This document shows, one piece after another, positions 25,413 to 38,327 of a DNA stretch of 64,000 bases (position 1 is its first letter; each line of letters opens with the position of its first letter). The stretch spans positions 124,001 to 188,000 of the forward strand of contig CAUJRU010000141.1 in the NCBI GenBank assembly GCA_963277665.1, in the 5' to 3' direction. The translations under genes were made by a program, and so were the position numbers. The notes beneath the pieces were generated by a model. It was not told the DNA's origin. It searched no databases and saw only the letters and a list, made by a program, of their open reading frames with translations. Source of the stretch: Viscum album. Its lineage: Eukaryota > Streptophyta > Magnoliopsida > Santalales > Viscaceae.

Positions 25413-28400
25413 TTACTTATCAAATAAATGGGGGTAATTATCCCTCATTGCATTTTCAGATTCCCATGTTGCCTCTTCAATCATGTGGTTTTTTCACAAA
25501 ACCTTTACCTGGTGAATCACCTTATTCCATAACACTTTCTCCCTGTGGTCAAGAATCTGGACCGGCTGTTCCTCATAAGATAGTTTCTCTTCCAGCTGAA
25601 CTACCTCTGGACTCAAAACATGAGATGGATCTGGCATATACTTTCTCAACATCGAAATGTGAAAAACATTGTGTACCTGAGATAAACTCGGAGGTAAAGC
25701 CACTCGGTATGCAACCGATCCAACTCTCTCCAGAATTTCGTATGGTCCAATGAACCTTGGACTCAACTTTCTTTTCTTACCAAATCTCATCACACTTTTC
25801 CAAGGAGAAACCTTGAGAAAAACATGATCACCTACCTCGAAAGATAGATCCTTCCTCCAGTTATCCGCATAACTCTTCTGCCTGCTCTGAGCTGTTCTCA
25901 TGTGTTTCTGAATCAGCTGAACTTTTTCTGCCATCTCTTCTACCAATTCTGGTCCCATCAACTTTCTTTCACCCACTTCATCCCAGAAAGCTGGAGTTCG
26001 ACACCGCTTCCCATATAATGCCTGAAATGGTGCCATCTGTATACTGGAATGAAAACTGTTATTATATGAAAACTCAACCAAAGAAAGATGTTGGTCCCAA
26101 CTTCCCTAATAATCCATAGAACAAGCTCGTAGCATATCCTCCAATGTCTGAATTGTTCGTTCTGACTGCCCATCTGATTGAGGATGAAAAGTTGTACTAA
26201 AATTTAATTCAGTACCCAACGACTTCTGAAGGCCTTTCCAAAAGTTAGAAGTAAACCTGGGATCACGATCCGATACAATGGAGAGAGGAACTCCATGTAA
26301 CCTGACTATCTCTTTAAGATACAAACGGGAAAGTTGATCAAGAGAGAAAGTATCTCGTATAGCAAGGAAATGAGCAGATTTGGTCAAGCGATCAACAATA
26401 ACCCAGATTGCATTATTGCCTCGAGATGTCTTCGGTAATCCAACAACAAAGTCCTTGGATATATTCTCCCATTTCCACTCTGGCACTGGTAAAGGCTGAA
26501 GCATCCCTTTCGGTAACTGACGCTCTGCTTTAACCTGCTGACAAGTCAAACACTTCACAGTAAAATCAGCAATATCTCTTTTCATTCCATCCCACCAGTA
26601 ATACTCCCGCAGATCTCTATACATCTTAGTACTGCCTGGATGAGCTGAAAACGGAGAACTATGGGCTTCACATAACAACTCTCTCTTCAACTGTGAATCA
26701 CAAGGCACACACAATCTCTTCCCATATCTCAAAACGAAATCATTATCAATGTTGAATTCAGGCAACTTACCTTTCTGAACCAGCTCTACCTTTTTCTGCA
26801 ACTCACTATCTTGCTTCTGTGCTTGCTTGATTCTATCTGATAGAGATGATCTCACTAATACCTGAAACAAAACAGAAGGACTTCCTGCACCAACAACTTC
26901 TATGCCAAAGTTCATCAAATCCTTAACCAAAGGATCACGTTCCAAACGCAACATTGTTAATGAAGCATTACTTTTTCGACTCAAAGCTTCAACCACTTTA
27001 TTTGCTTATCCCGGATGGTAATGAATTGTACAATCATAATCCTTGATTAATTCCAGCCATCTCCTTTGTCTCATGTTTAACTCTTTCTGAGTAAATATAT
27101 ACTTTAAACTTTTGTGATCGGTATATATTTCACACTTTACTCCATACAAATGATGCCTCCAAATTTTTAAAGCAAAAACAACAGCAGCTAGTTCCAAATC
27201 ATGTGTACGGTAATTTACCTCATGAGTTTTCAACTGTCGTGAAGAATAAGCAATTACCTGATCATTATGCATTAGGATGCAACCAAGTCCTTTCAATGAA
27301 GCATCATTGTATATAACAAACTCACCATTCCTAGAAGGTAGTGCCAAAACTGGAGCATTCACCAATCTTCTTTTCAATTCCTGAAAACAATCATCACATT
27401 CTTTTGTCCAGATAAACTTAACACCCTTCCGAGTTAGCTTAGTCATTGGACTAGATAACCGTGAAAAATTTCTAACAAACCTTCGGTAATAGCCCGCCAA
27501 ACCAAGGAAGCTACAAATCTCGGTTACATTTGTGGGTCTTGGCCATTCTTCCACAACTTTTGTTTTTTCAGGATCAATAGTTATTCCATCTTTAGAAACA
27601 ATGTGACCAAGGAAAGAAATTTGTTGCAACCAAAACTCACACTTTCTGAATTTCCCATACAGTTTATTTTCTTTTAAGGTTTGAAAGATAACCCTTAAAT
27701 GTTTTTCATGCTCCTCTTTACTTTTAGAAAACACCAAAATATTATCAATGAAAACCACCACAAACTTATCCAAGAACTCAGGGAAAATTCTATTCAATAA
27801 GTCCATGAATACAGCAGGTGCATTGGTTAGCCCAAAAGGAATTACTACAAATTCATAATGGCCATATCTCGTACGGAACGCGGTCTTCGGAATATCTGCC
27901 TCCTTTACCTTCAGCTAATGGTACCCCGATCTCAGGTCAATCTTTGAAAAAAATGGAGCTCCCTAGAGATGATCAAACAAATCATCGATATGAGGCAAAG
28001 GATATTTGTTCTTAACAGTGATATTATTCAAGGCTCTATAATCAATGCAAAGTCTCATAGAACCATCTTTTTTCTTAACAAACAAAACAGGAGCACCCCA
28101 TGGTGATGTGCTAGGTCTAATGAAACCTTTCTCTAATAAATCTTGCAATTCCTCCTTCAACTCTAAAAGTTCAATTTGTGCCATTCGATAAGGAGGTTTT
28201 GAAATTGGCTTAGCATCAGGAACTAAGTCAACAGTAAACTCAACTTCCTGATCTGGTATTATTCCAGGCAACTCATCAGGAAAAACATCAGGATACTCAT
28301 TTACCACTGGAACATCATTACTCTAAACAGTTCCTTTATTTTCAACGACGTGTGCAAGGTAACATTCATTTCCATCTTTTACAAGTTTCTCGGACTCTTG

Positions 28401-29308
28401 ATATGTTATCAAAAGTAAGGGTTCATTCTTGTAAACAAACTGAAAGTCTTTCTGAAAAAAAACTTCTTTAGCTCTACAGTCAATCTTAGAATGGTAAATA
28501 GAGAGCCAATCCATACCCAGGATAGCATCATACTCTACTAGAGGTAGAACAATAAGGTTTGCCAGCAGGTTCTTTCCATAGATAAGGATAGGAAGATTCT
28601 TATAAATTCTTTTTGCCTCAACATTTCCCCCAGGTGTTTTTACCAAAAGTTCAGGAGTCATTTCTTGAGATGGTATTCCCATTTTACTAGAAAAGGTTTC
28701 AGAGATGAAAGAATGTGTAGACCCCGAATCAAACAACACACTGGAATAATCTGAAAAAACAAACAAAGTACCTGATAAAACTTCATTTGATGGCCCGACA
28801 TCTGCTGAAGTAGTTGCAAAGGATTTCACCACCCCTTTCTTCTTGTAGTCTAACTGCTTCCCATCACTCAAGCTCTTTGTCGGACACTCGTTTGCATAGT
28901 GACCCATCTCATTGCACTTACAACACTTCACTAACTGTAAATCAAATTTGTTCTTAGTTCACCTTGATCCTTTTCAGTGCAATCATGAGCCTTATGTCCC
29001 ATATTCCCACATTGGTAGCACTTTCCAAAATTCAGAAGAAATTCCCCAGCATGCCTTTTGCCACATTTATCACAAACTGGAAACTTAGTTCTCTTACCAT
29101 CAGACTTTTTTGAAGAATTCTTACCTTTCTCCTGCCACCTCGGTCTCTTCTTCTGCTGGTTGTTATAGAAAACTTGGTCATCGGCAAACTCCATTTCCAC
29201 CTTCTCAGCACATCGAACAAGATTTTCATAACTTTTAAACTCATGAGAAGCTAATGCCCTTCGATATTTTGGCTTTAATCCTGAGTAAAAACGATTGATT
29301 TTACTATC
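25413..29308 (-). pseudogene. Chromovirus gag-pol, 5'-truncated, heavily broken
   Basis: Tandem counterpart of the 9012-12905 copy, with the same start in gag and the same domains: two CCHC knuckles (the second intact, [14 protein letters not shown]), DSG protease, RT with LCIDYRALN, RNase H, integrase and chromodomain. In RT the YxDD-like motif is changed from FIDD to FIDN, which would disable polymerase activity. Stops lie near 28,323, 27,962, 27,917, 27,003, 26,106 and 25,491; several are CAG to TAG. A one-base deletion near 28,955 shifts the frame between the two knuckles. None of these lesions is shared with the 9-13 kb copy, so they arose after the 16.4-kb duplication. Confidence 0.9.
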
Positions 29309-30612
29309 AAGGTGAAGGTAAGAACAAATTTGATTTACAGTTAGTGAAATGTTATAAGTGCAATGAGATGGGTCACTATGAAAATGAGTGTCCGACAAGG
29401 AGCTTGAGTGATGGGAAGCAGTTAGACTACAAGCAGAAAGGGGTGGTGAAATCCTTTGAAACTACTTCAGCAGATGTCGGGCCATCAAATGAAGTTGTAT
29501 CAGGTACTTTGTTTGTTTTTTCAGATTATGCCAGTGTGTTGTTTGATTCGGGGTCTACACATTCTTTCATCTCTGAAACCTTTTCTAGTAAAATGGGAAT
29601 ACCATCTCAAGAAATGACTCCTGAACTTTTGGTAAAAACACCTGGGGGAAGTGTTGAGGCAAAAAGAATTTATAAGAATCTTCCTATCCTTATCTGTGGA
29701 AAGAACCTACTTGCAAACCTTATTGTTCTACCTCTAGTAGAGTTTGATGTTATCCTGGGTATGGATTGGCTCTCTATTTACCATGCTAAGATTGACTGTA
29801 GAGCTAAAGAAGTTTCTTTTCAGAAAGACTTTCAGTTTGTTTATAGGAATGAACCCTTAATTTTGATAAAATATCAAGAGGCCGAGAAACTTGTAAAAGA
29901 TGGAAATGAATGTTACCTTGCACACGTCGTTGAAAATAAAGGAACTATTCAGATTAATGATGTGCCAGTGGTAAATGAGTATCCTGATGTTTTTCCTGAT
30001 GAGTTGCCTGGAATAATACCAGATCGGGAAGTTGAGTTTACTGTTGACTTAGTTCCTGATGCTAATCCAATTTCAAAACCCCCTTATCGAATGGCACAAA
30101 TTGAACTTTTAGAGTTGAAGGAGCAATTGCAAGATTTATTAGAGAAAGGTTTCATTAGACCTAGCACATCACCATGGGGTGCTCCTGTTTTATTTGTTAA
30201 AAAGAAAGATGGTTCTATGAGACTTTTCATTGATTATAGAGCCTTGAATAATATCACTGATAAGAACAAATATCCTTTGCCTCATATCGATGATTTGTTT
30301 GATCAGCTCCAGGGAGCTCAGTTTTTTTCAAAGATTGACTTGAGATCGGGGTACCATCAGCTGAAGGTAAAGGAGGCAGATATTCCGAAGACCGCGTTCC
30401 ATACGAGATATGGCCATTATGAATTTTTAGTAATGCCTTTTGGGATAACCAATGCACCTGCTGTATTCATGGACTTAATGAATAGAATTTTCCATGAGTT
30501 CTTGGATAAGTTTGTGGTGGTTTTCATTGATGATATTTTGGTGTTTTCTAAAAGTAAAGAGGAGCATGAAAAACATTTAAGGGTTATCTTGCAAACCTTA
30601 AAAGAAAAGAAA
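29309..30612 (+). pseudogene. Chromovirus gag-PR-RT fragment fused to LTR
   Basis: Plus-strand arm across the H junction at 29,308, counterpart of 12906 onward. Open from 29344: CCHC knuckle, protease [12 protein letters not shown] with [15 protein letters not shown] and [13 protein letters not shown]. The FIDD motif is intact, and the frameshift seen at 13,950 is absent. At 30,612, in LKEKKLYG, coding sequence switches to an LTR segment through shared TATGGGA. The open frame then runs on through about 30 residues of LTR-derived sequence to 30702. RT thumb/connection, RNase H and most of integrase are missing. Confidence 0.9.
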
Positions 30613-31446
30613 CTATATGGGACTTCGTCTCAATCTCCTTTCATTGAGGCATATTTTATTTTATACACAACTTTCTTTTATACGGTGTATAAACCCCTTT
30701 GACTTTTACGTTTATTCAAAAGGAATCTTTTTATACGAAGCGTTTACTAAACGACAGAAGGGAATGTTTTTGTCGTACGTATGCGGCGACAACGACTTCT
30801 CCGCCGTCGTAACTGTTATTTGAGTTTCGGCTTCCTCTACAAGCCATACCTTCTTTTTTTAAAAGAAAAATAAATACCATGTTTTACTTTGGTATTGAAA
30901 ATGGTTTTCATAATGTTTTTGTTATATCAATGTGTTGTATTGATATCTCGTGATTGAAATGTGGAAATGTTATGTTTCCTTTATGCATGTTTTATGTGAT
31001 ATGATTATGTTATGGTTCTTGGGAATTATTATGAAGACGGGTGGTTCCGTGATAAACTAAGGGCGGGTGAGCCCATTATAGCTCTCCAATGCATTGGGTA
31101 ACGCGAAGGAGTGAAACGTTAAGGTTTCTCCGAAGAGATTTTAGGGAATATATTGTGATGGGTATTCCAAACGTAACCAAGAGGGTTACTCCCTATGTAA
31201 GAATGTTATGAATGCCTCAAGTTACCTTTATGTCTTATGATTTCTATGATTTATTCATGATTTTATGAGGTATGTTAAAGTGCCTATGTTTTATGGGTAA
31301 AGTATAATTTCATTCTTATGTATGTATGAACTCATGTTTCCTTTCCATGTTTTTTTTAACCCATACTGAGTTTTTATTCTCATCCCAAGTTTTTGAAATG
31401 TTTTTCACGGGTTAAGGGAAAGGTACATGATAAGATGATAGAGTCA
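30613..31446 (+). mobile_element. LTR segment embedded inside pol
   Basis: About 830 bp of type-1 LTR, running from just downstream of the hairpin region to the acceptor-like region and into 'gatagagtcaag', lies between the RT fragment and the integrase C-terminus. No target-site duplication is seen. It replaces the pol interval instead of interrupting it, so it looks like a recombination product, not an insertion. Confidence 0.8.
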
Positions 31447-31636
31447 AGAGGTAGTTTAGCTGGAAGAGAACCTATCTTATGAGGAACAACCGGTCCAGAT
31501 TCTTGACCACAGGGAGCAGGTGTTATGGAATAAGGTGATTCATCAGGTAAAGGTTTTGTGGAAAAACCATGTGATTGAAGAGGCAACGTGGGAATCTGAA
31601 AATGCTATGAGGGATAAATACCCCCACTTATTTTGA
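31447..31636 (+). pseudogene. Integrase C-terminus/chromodomain scrap
   Basis: Encodes the last ~60 codons: the [15 protein letters not shown] motif, the chromodomain and YPHLF. An early TAG follows 'gaggtag'. It has no upstream integrase of its own, being joined to the LTR segment at about 31,446. Confidence 0.85.
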
Positions 31637-31647
31637 TAAGTGAATAA

Positions 31648-31683
31648 AATTGCGAGGACGCAATTCCCAAAAGGGGGGAAGGA
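31648..31683 (+). promoter_or_regulatory. Polypurine tract and pre-PPT hairpin
   Basis: Hairpin 31648-31665 and PPT 31669-31683, both matching the 15,451 copy exactly by eye. Confidence 0.75.
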
Positions 31684-33312
31684 TGTAACATCCCAGGTAA
31701 ATAAAGAATAAAGAATTTTCATATTTCTTAATATTTACGAATTAAATATTAATTTTAATTAAAAGGGGTTTCTACGTTCGATAGCGTATTCGGTACGCAA
31801 CGATGAGTTTCTTTAAAAACTTACGTTGCACACAAGTAATAAAATAATATTATTTTAAATGTTAGTTAACGAGTAGCCGTTGTACTGCTGGGAATGGATA
31901 GAAATAACTAAAATATGATTATATATGTTTTTAAATGTTTTTTTCATTTACCCAATAAAAGATAAAGGCTTAAAATACGGAAAGAGTTCAATTTTAGGCA
32001 TTTATACCCTAATTTTCATGAAAGGTCCACTTATCACCTTTTGACGGAGAACCGTCATTAAATATAGTTTTGATCGATCTTATAAATTCTATTGGACCAA
32101 ATATAACTCTTCTTTAGAATCGGGACATCAAAATTTACTTTGTGTAAATTTTTGGTACCTTTTTGATAAAGTTCATTTTTTAATGAATAGTGTAAAATGT
32201 TGCATTTTAATTCAAACCCTCTTTTTAATCTAATTTATTTATATGATTAGATTATCCTTTTAATTGGTTTTGAAGTGAAATTAGAAAATATTTTTACCAT
32301 TAAATCCAATAGTGGTCGTTGGAATTAATTTCACTTTGAAATCGGACTTAAACTAGTGTCAATCTTTTGATACTTATTGTTTCATAAAAACACGCTATTT
32401 TCTCTCACAGTGGGAATAAATTATTAAATTAATTAATGTGACTTATATGTTTTGAATTTTTTAAAATAGACTTCATTTTTGAATTCGTAATATCAAATAT
32501 AGCTTAGGGTGAATTTTTGGTAATTTTCTGAAAAACTTCAATTTTTGATGAATAGTGAAACCACTAAGTGGTACTTATAAAAACTGATTTTTCCGTTTAA
32601 ATGAAATTTTGCCATCATTGTGTTTTGAATTTCAAAAATCCGACATACATGGTTTTCATTAAGAAGTAAAATTTGGTTCAATGAGATTATAATAATTTTT
32701 TGGTGATTAGTAACTTATTAAGTTCTTAATCGCGATTAGTGGTAATTAGTGTTGTTTAAGGTATAAATAATGCTTTAATAATATGAAATGACCTAGAAAC
32801 ATGTCCCAACATTATTGGTTGTGTCATGGCCGACCATGAAAAGCCATGGGTCAACTTTGGTACCCCATGGAGACACTTTGGTTGGGAAATGACATAAATA
32901 ACTTTTTATTTAATGTAAAAGTAAAAATGACACAAACATGTTATGTTTAACTAAAACAATTTTTAAATGGGGTTATACAAGTCATATTTTTGATTATAAA
33001 TAGTCATTGGAAAGATAAAAATAGTTACTACATCATAGTATTTTTTTATAATTTTTAGACATTAAATAAATTAAATTATTTATGACATAATAATGATGCA
33101 GTGATGACATCATTATTTGACGATTTAAATAAAATGGAAAGATAATGTAAAATCTATGAACTACACATGTCCAAAACTTATTGGATGGGTGGATTTAGAA
33201 ACATTATCACCTTATCCACGAATTATTTCAATTTGGGACCTTTTAAAACCGAAAAACATTTTCAAATAAAGTAATATTTCTTTACTTTCCAAAAGTGCCC
33301 ATCATCTCCTCT

Positions 33313-33320
33313 TATAAAAG
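33313..33320 (+). promoter_or_regulatory. TATA box of L7
   Basis: TATAAAAG, 1,629 bp from the LTR start, almost exactly as in L4. Transcription would read through L8 toward the T junction at 37,180. Confidence 0.6.
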
Positions 33321-34021
33321 GCCCCCACCTCTACCTCATTTCACACACTCATCAAGCCTTTGGCTCAGCCAACCCCTGCAGATTTACTCTCTCCACATCC
33401 CTCTCCTCATCCTAGAGGATTCCCTTTGGGAATAATCCTTACAAAGGAAGCCTTTAGGCTCAAATCAAAAAGAGTTACACTTTTAAAGGTAATTCATTCT
33501 CTCATGTTCATTTGTTTTATTTTGTTTCTCCAACCCCCTAAACTCTATTTATTTACTTATTTTGTAACAAAAACAGTATCTTAAATATACTAGGATGTTG
33601 TTATAAGATTTATTCGAGCTACACTCTCACACAACTACATCAAATGGTTAAAGAACATACGGTTTCCGTGGATGGCGAAATTCTGCCTCCCGAAATGATG
33701 ATTGTTCAATACTCATTTAACACCTTCAAGGGTGGCCATTATGATGTCACTATTTTTATATATGATATATAATATGTTTATTTTTTCTTTAAGCTTCTGT
33801 ATTTTTCATTTTTGGCATACCTTTATGGTTTCCATTATGGGTAAACACGATATCTTCATTTAAGGAAGTGCGGACTACCGCCCCCTAAAAGTGATGTGAT
33901 TCGTTAATGCCATATGTGGGATGTGTAAAGGATGGATTTAAAGATATTATATATGATTTTATACTGGAATTATAATATACCTCTATATCATTATTATTTC
34001 TTTCCATTAAAGTATGAGATA

Positions 34022-34086
34022 GAAATGAAAGTAGCGTTCATGCGTACGTACGGCTTACCGTCTCCATGAACGATGCATTTCATTTC
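34022..34086 (+). repeat. Conserved LTR hairpin, copy 7
   Basis: Core and outer arms intact; one inner-stem neighbour is changed (GAACGATGC). First of the duplicated pair. Confidence 0.8.
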
Positions 34087-34229
34087 TTATCCCCAAATGT
34101 AATGTACTATTAAAATTACATGTATATAATGTATATATATAATTAATGATATATCTAAATGATGAATATAATTCTGGTATTAAAATATACATACCTCTCA
34201 TTTAGTTTTAATTCCACTAATATGACAAA

Positions 34230-34294
34230 GTAATGAAAGTAGCGTTCATGCGTACGTACGGCTTACCGTCTCCATGAACGGTGCATTTCATTTC
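34230..34294 (+). repeat. Conserved LTR hairpin, copy 8
   Basis: Second of the duplicated pair, 208 bp after copy 7. Sequence between the two is clearly diverged, yet the hairpin itself is kept. Confidence 0.8.
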
Positions 34295-35205
34295 TTACCT
34301 CTAAATGATTATGTAATATTATAAATACATGTATATGCTGGATATATATGATACATATTATATCCAAATCGGGAATTGCATTCTGGATATAAAGAACTTT
34401 TGACCACACGAACAACATGTAATTGTAACAAGTCCACTTTCGACTTAAGAACCAAATATTGACAAAACAAACATTATTAACTTAAATGGTCACATAATGT
34501 TTATAACATGGAAATAAGTGATATAAAAGAAATAATGAACTTTAAAAAGGTTCTTAATAAAGTATAAATTAACTCAAGTTTATTATTCAGGGCGTTAAAG
34601 AACGATCGAGTCAAGTCGGACCCGAGGTAAGGGACTTCGTCTCAATCTCCTTTCATTGAGGCATATTTCGTTTTATACACAACTTTCTTTTATACGGTGT
34701 ATAAACTCCTTTGACTTTTACTTTTATACAAAAGGAAATGGGTCAACTTGGGGACCCCATGGAGAAATTTTGGTTGGGAAATGACATAAATAACTTTTTA
34801 TTTAATGTAAAAGTAAAAATGACACAAACATAATATGTTTTACGAAAAAAAATTTTACATGGGGTTATAAAGATCAGATATTTGATTATAAATAGTCATT
34901 GGAAAGATAAAAAGATTTCCTACATCATAGTATTTTGTTTATGATTTTTAGACATTAAATAAATTCAATTATTAATGACATAATCATGATGCAGCGATGA
35001 CATCATTATTTGACGATTTAAATAAAATGGAAAGACAATGTAAAATCTATGAACTACACATGGACAAAACCAATTGGATGAGTGGATTTCGAACCCTTAT
35101 CACCTTATACACGAATTATATCAATGTGGGACCTTTTAAAACCGAAACACATTTTCAAATAAAGTAATATTGCTTTACATTCCAAAAGTGACCCTCCTCT
35201 CCTCT

Positions 35206-35213
35206 TATAAAAG
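35206..35213 (+). promoter_or_regulatory. TATA box of L8
   Basis: Intact TATAAAAG. Points toward the L9 promoter at 39030 across the T junction. Confidence 0.6.
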
Positions 35214-35381
35214 GCCCCCACCTCTACCTCATTTCACACACTCCTCAAGCCTTTGGCTCGGCCAACCCCTGCCCATTTACTCTCTCCAAATCCCTCTCCT
35301 CATCCTAGAGGATTCCCTTTGGGCATAATCCTTTCAAAGGAAGCGTTTAGGCTCAAATCAAAAGGAGTTACACTTTTAAAG

Positions 35382-37094
35382 GTAATTCATTCTCTCATGT
35401 TCGTTTGTTTTATTTTGCTTCTCCAACCCCCTAAACTCTTTTTATTTACTTCTTTTGTAACAACACCATCATCTTCAATATACTAGGATGTTTTTATAAG
35501 ATATATTTGATCTACACACTCACACAACTACATCAAATGGTTAAAGAACATACGGTTTCCGTGGATGGTGAAATTCTGCCTCCCGAAACGATGATTGTTC
35601 AATACTCATTTAACACCTTCAAAGGTGGCCATTATGATGTCACTATTTTTATATATGATATATAATATGTTTATGTTTTCTTTAAGCTTCTGTTTTTTCA
35701 TTTTGGTCATACCTTTATGGTTTCCATTATGGGTGAACACGATATCTTCATTTTAGGAAGTGCGGACTACAGCCCCCTCAAAGTGATTTGATTCGTTAAA
35801 TACCATATGTGGGACATATAAAGGATGGAACTATGATATTATATATTATATTATACTGGAATTATAATATACCTTTATATCATTATGATTCCATTCTATA
35901 AAATACGTAATAGAAATGAAAGTAGCGTTCATGCGTACGTACGACTTACCGTCTCCATGAACGGTGCATTTCATTTCTTACCTCTAAATGATTATGTAAT
36001 ATTATAAATGCAAGTATGTACTGGATATATATGACATATATGATATCTACATCATGAATACCATTCTGGATATAATGAACCTTTGACCAAATTAACAACA
36101 TTTAAGTATAAGAAGTCTATTTTTGACTTAAGAACCAAATACCGACAAAATGAACATTATTAACTTAACTGATTACATGATGTTCATAACATGGTATAAA
36201 AGGAATAATGAACTTGAAAAAGATTCATAAGCAAGTAGAGATTAACTCAAGTTTATTATTCACGATATTAAATAACGGTCGGGTCAAGTCGGATATGAGG
36301 TATGAGACTTCGTCTCAATCTCCTTTCATTGAGGCATATTTTATTTTATACACAACTTTATTTTATACGGTGTATAAACCCCTTTGACATTTACGTTTAT
36401 TCAAAAGGAATATTTTTATACGAAGCGTTTACTAAATGACAAAAGGGAATGTTTTTCTCGTACGTATGCGGCGACAACGACTTCTCCGCCGTTGTAACCG
36501 TTATTTGAGTTTCGGCTTCCTCTACAAGCCATACCTTCTTTTTTTAAAAGAAAAATAAATACCATGTTTTAATTTGGTATTGAAAATGGTTTTCATAATG
36601 TTTTTATTATATCAATGTGTTGTATTGATATCTCGTGATTGAAATGTGGAAATGTTATGTTTCCTTTATGCATGTTTTATGTGATATGATTATGTTATGG
36701 TTCTTGGGCATTATTATGAAGACGGGTGGTTCCGTGATAAACTAAGGGCGGGTGAGCCCGTTATAGCTCTCCAATGCATTGGGTAACGCGAAGGAGTGAA
36801 ACGTTAAGGTTTCTCCGAAGAGATTTTAGGGAATATACTGTGATGGGTATTCCAAATGTAACCAAGAGGGTTACTCCCTACGTAAGAATGTTATGAATGC
36901 CTCAAGTTACCTTTATGTCTTATGATTTCTATGATTTATTCATGATTTTATGAGGTATGTTAAAGTGCCTATGTTTTATGGGTAAAGTATGATTTCATTC
37001 TTATGTATGTATGAACTCATGTTTCCTTTCCATGTTTTTTTAACTCATACTTAGTTTTTATGCTCATCCCAAGTTTTTGAAATGTTTTTCACAG
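35382..37094 (+). other. Candidate leader intron in L8
   Basis: AAAG|GTAATT at 35382 to CACAG|GT at 37094, 1,713 bp. The putative exon between TATA and the donor has no ATG. Confidence 0.35.
35913..35977 (+). repeat. Conserved LTR hairpin, copy 9
   Basis: Core intact; the small inner stem is altered (ACGACTTACCGT). Confidence 0.8.
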
Positions 37095-38054
37095 GTCAAG
37101 GGAAAGGTACATGATAAGATGATAGAGTCAAGGATGTGTCAAGAAATAATCCATGTTATATTTTAAACGTGTTTCCATACATACTTAATGGAATAGCCAT
37201 ACGGCCGACTTCCATACCCAATGCATTGGAGGTTATAATGTAACCACCCGTCCTGGTATTCGCGGCACCACCCGTCATATGGTTTATAACGTAACCACCC
37301 GTTAAAATGTCCAAGTACCAGTATAAAATCATAAAACATAAAACCAATATAAAGGAATGATAACATTTCCACATTTCAATCACAATATATCATAAATATA
37401 TTGACATAATAGAATCCTTTTTCAAAACCATTTTCAATACCAAAATACATAAAAGAGTATATGGTATTTATTTTATTCTAAAAACATTATGGCTTGTTGA
37501 GAAAGCCAAAGATCAAATAATACTCGCGGCGGCAGAAAAGGTCGTTGTCACCGCATACGTTAAAAAAAACATTCCTTTTTGTCGTTTAGTAAAACGCTTC
37601 GTAGAAAAAGATTCCTTTTGTATAAAAGTAAAAGACAAAGGAGTTTATACACCGTATAAAAGAAAGTTGTGTATAAAATGAAATATGCCTCAATGAAAGG
37701 AGATTGAGACGAAGTCCCTTACCTCGGGTCCGACTTGACTCGATCGTTCTTTAACGCCCTGAATAATAACCTTGAGTTAATTTATAATTGATTAAGAACA
37801 TTTTTAAAGTTCATTATTCCTTTTATATCACTTATTGCCATGTTGTAAACATTATGCAACCATTTAAGTTAATAATGTTTGTTTTGTCAATATTTGGTTC
37901 TTAAGTCGAAAGTGGACTTGTTACAATTACATGTTGTTCGTGTGGTCAAACGTTCTTTATATACAGAATAAAATTCCTGATTTGGATATAATATGTATCA
38001 TATATATCTAGCATATACATGTATTTGTAATATTACATAATCATTTAGAGGTAA

Positions 38055-38119
38055 GAAATGAAATGCACCGTTCATGGAGACGGTAAGCCGTACGTACGCA
38101 TGAACGCTACTTTCATTTC
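38055..38119 (-). repeat. Conserved LTR hairpin, copy 10
   Basis: All stems and core intact, including perfect outer arms GAAATGAAA/TTTCATTTC. Confidence 0.82.
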
Positions 38120-38262
38120 TTTGTCATATTAGTGGAATTAAAACTAAATGAGAGGTATGTATATTTTAATTCCAGAATTATATTCATCATTTAGATATAT
38201 CATTAATTATATATATACATTATATACATGTAATTTTAATAGTACATTACATTTGGGGATAA

Positions 38263-38327
38263 GAAATGAAATGCACCGTTCATGGAGACGGTAAACCGTA
38301 CGTACGCATGAATGCTACTTTCATTTC
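38263..38327 (-). repeat. Conserved LTR hairpin, copy 11
   Basis: Duplicate, 208 bp from copy 10. One stem base changed (CATGAAT) and one inner-loop base (GTAAACCG); core intact. Confidence 0.8.

Larger units (their letters stand above)
31684..34737 (+). mobile_element. LTR fragment L7 with duplicated hairpin
   Basis: Begins TGTAACATCCCAGG after the PPT. TATA at 33313; the conserved hairpin occurs twice (34022 and 34230) through a 208-bp tandem duplication shared only with L9. It is cut at about 34,737, shortly after the 'gggacttcgtctc' block, and continues directly into L8. Confidence 0.85.
34738..37180 (+). mobile_element. LTR fragment L8 (type 1), 5' end missing
   Basis: Enters about 1.2 kb into the LTR at 'atgggtcaacttgg' and runs through TATA (35206), donor-like site (35382), one hairpin (35913) and acceptor-like site (37094). 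It then extends about 85 bp further to a T junction with L9 at about 37,180, where TTTCCAT is shared by both sides. Confidence 0.85.
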
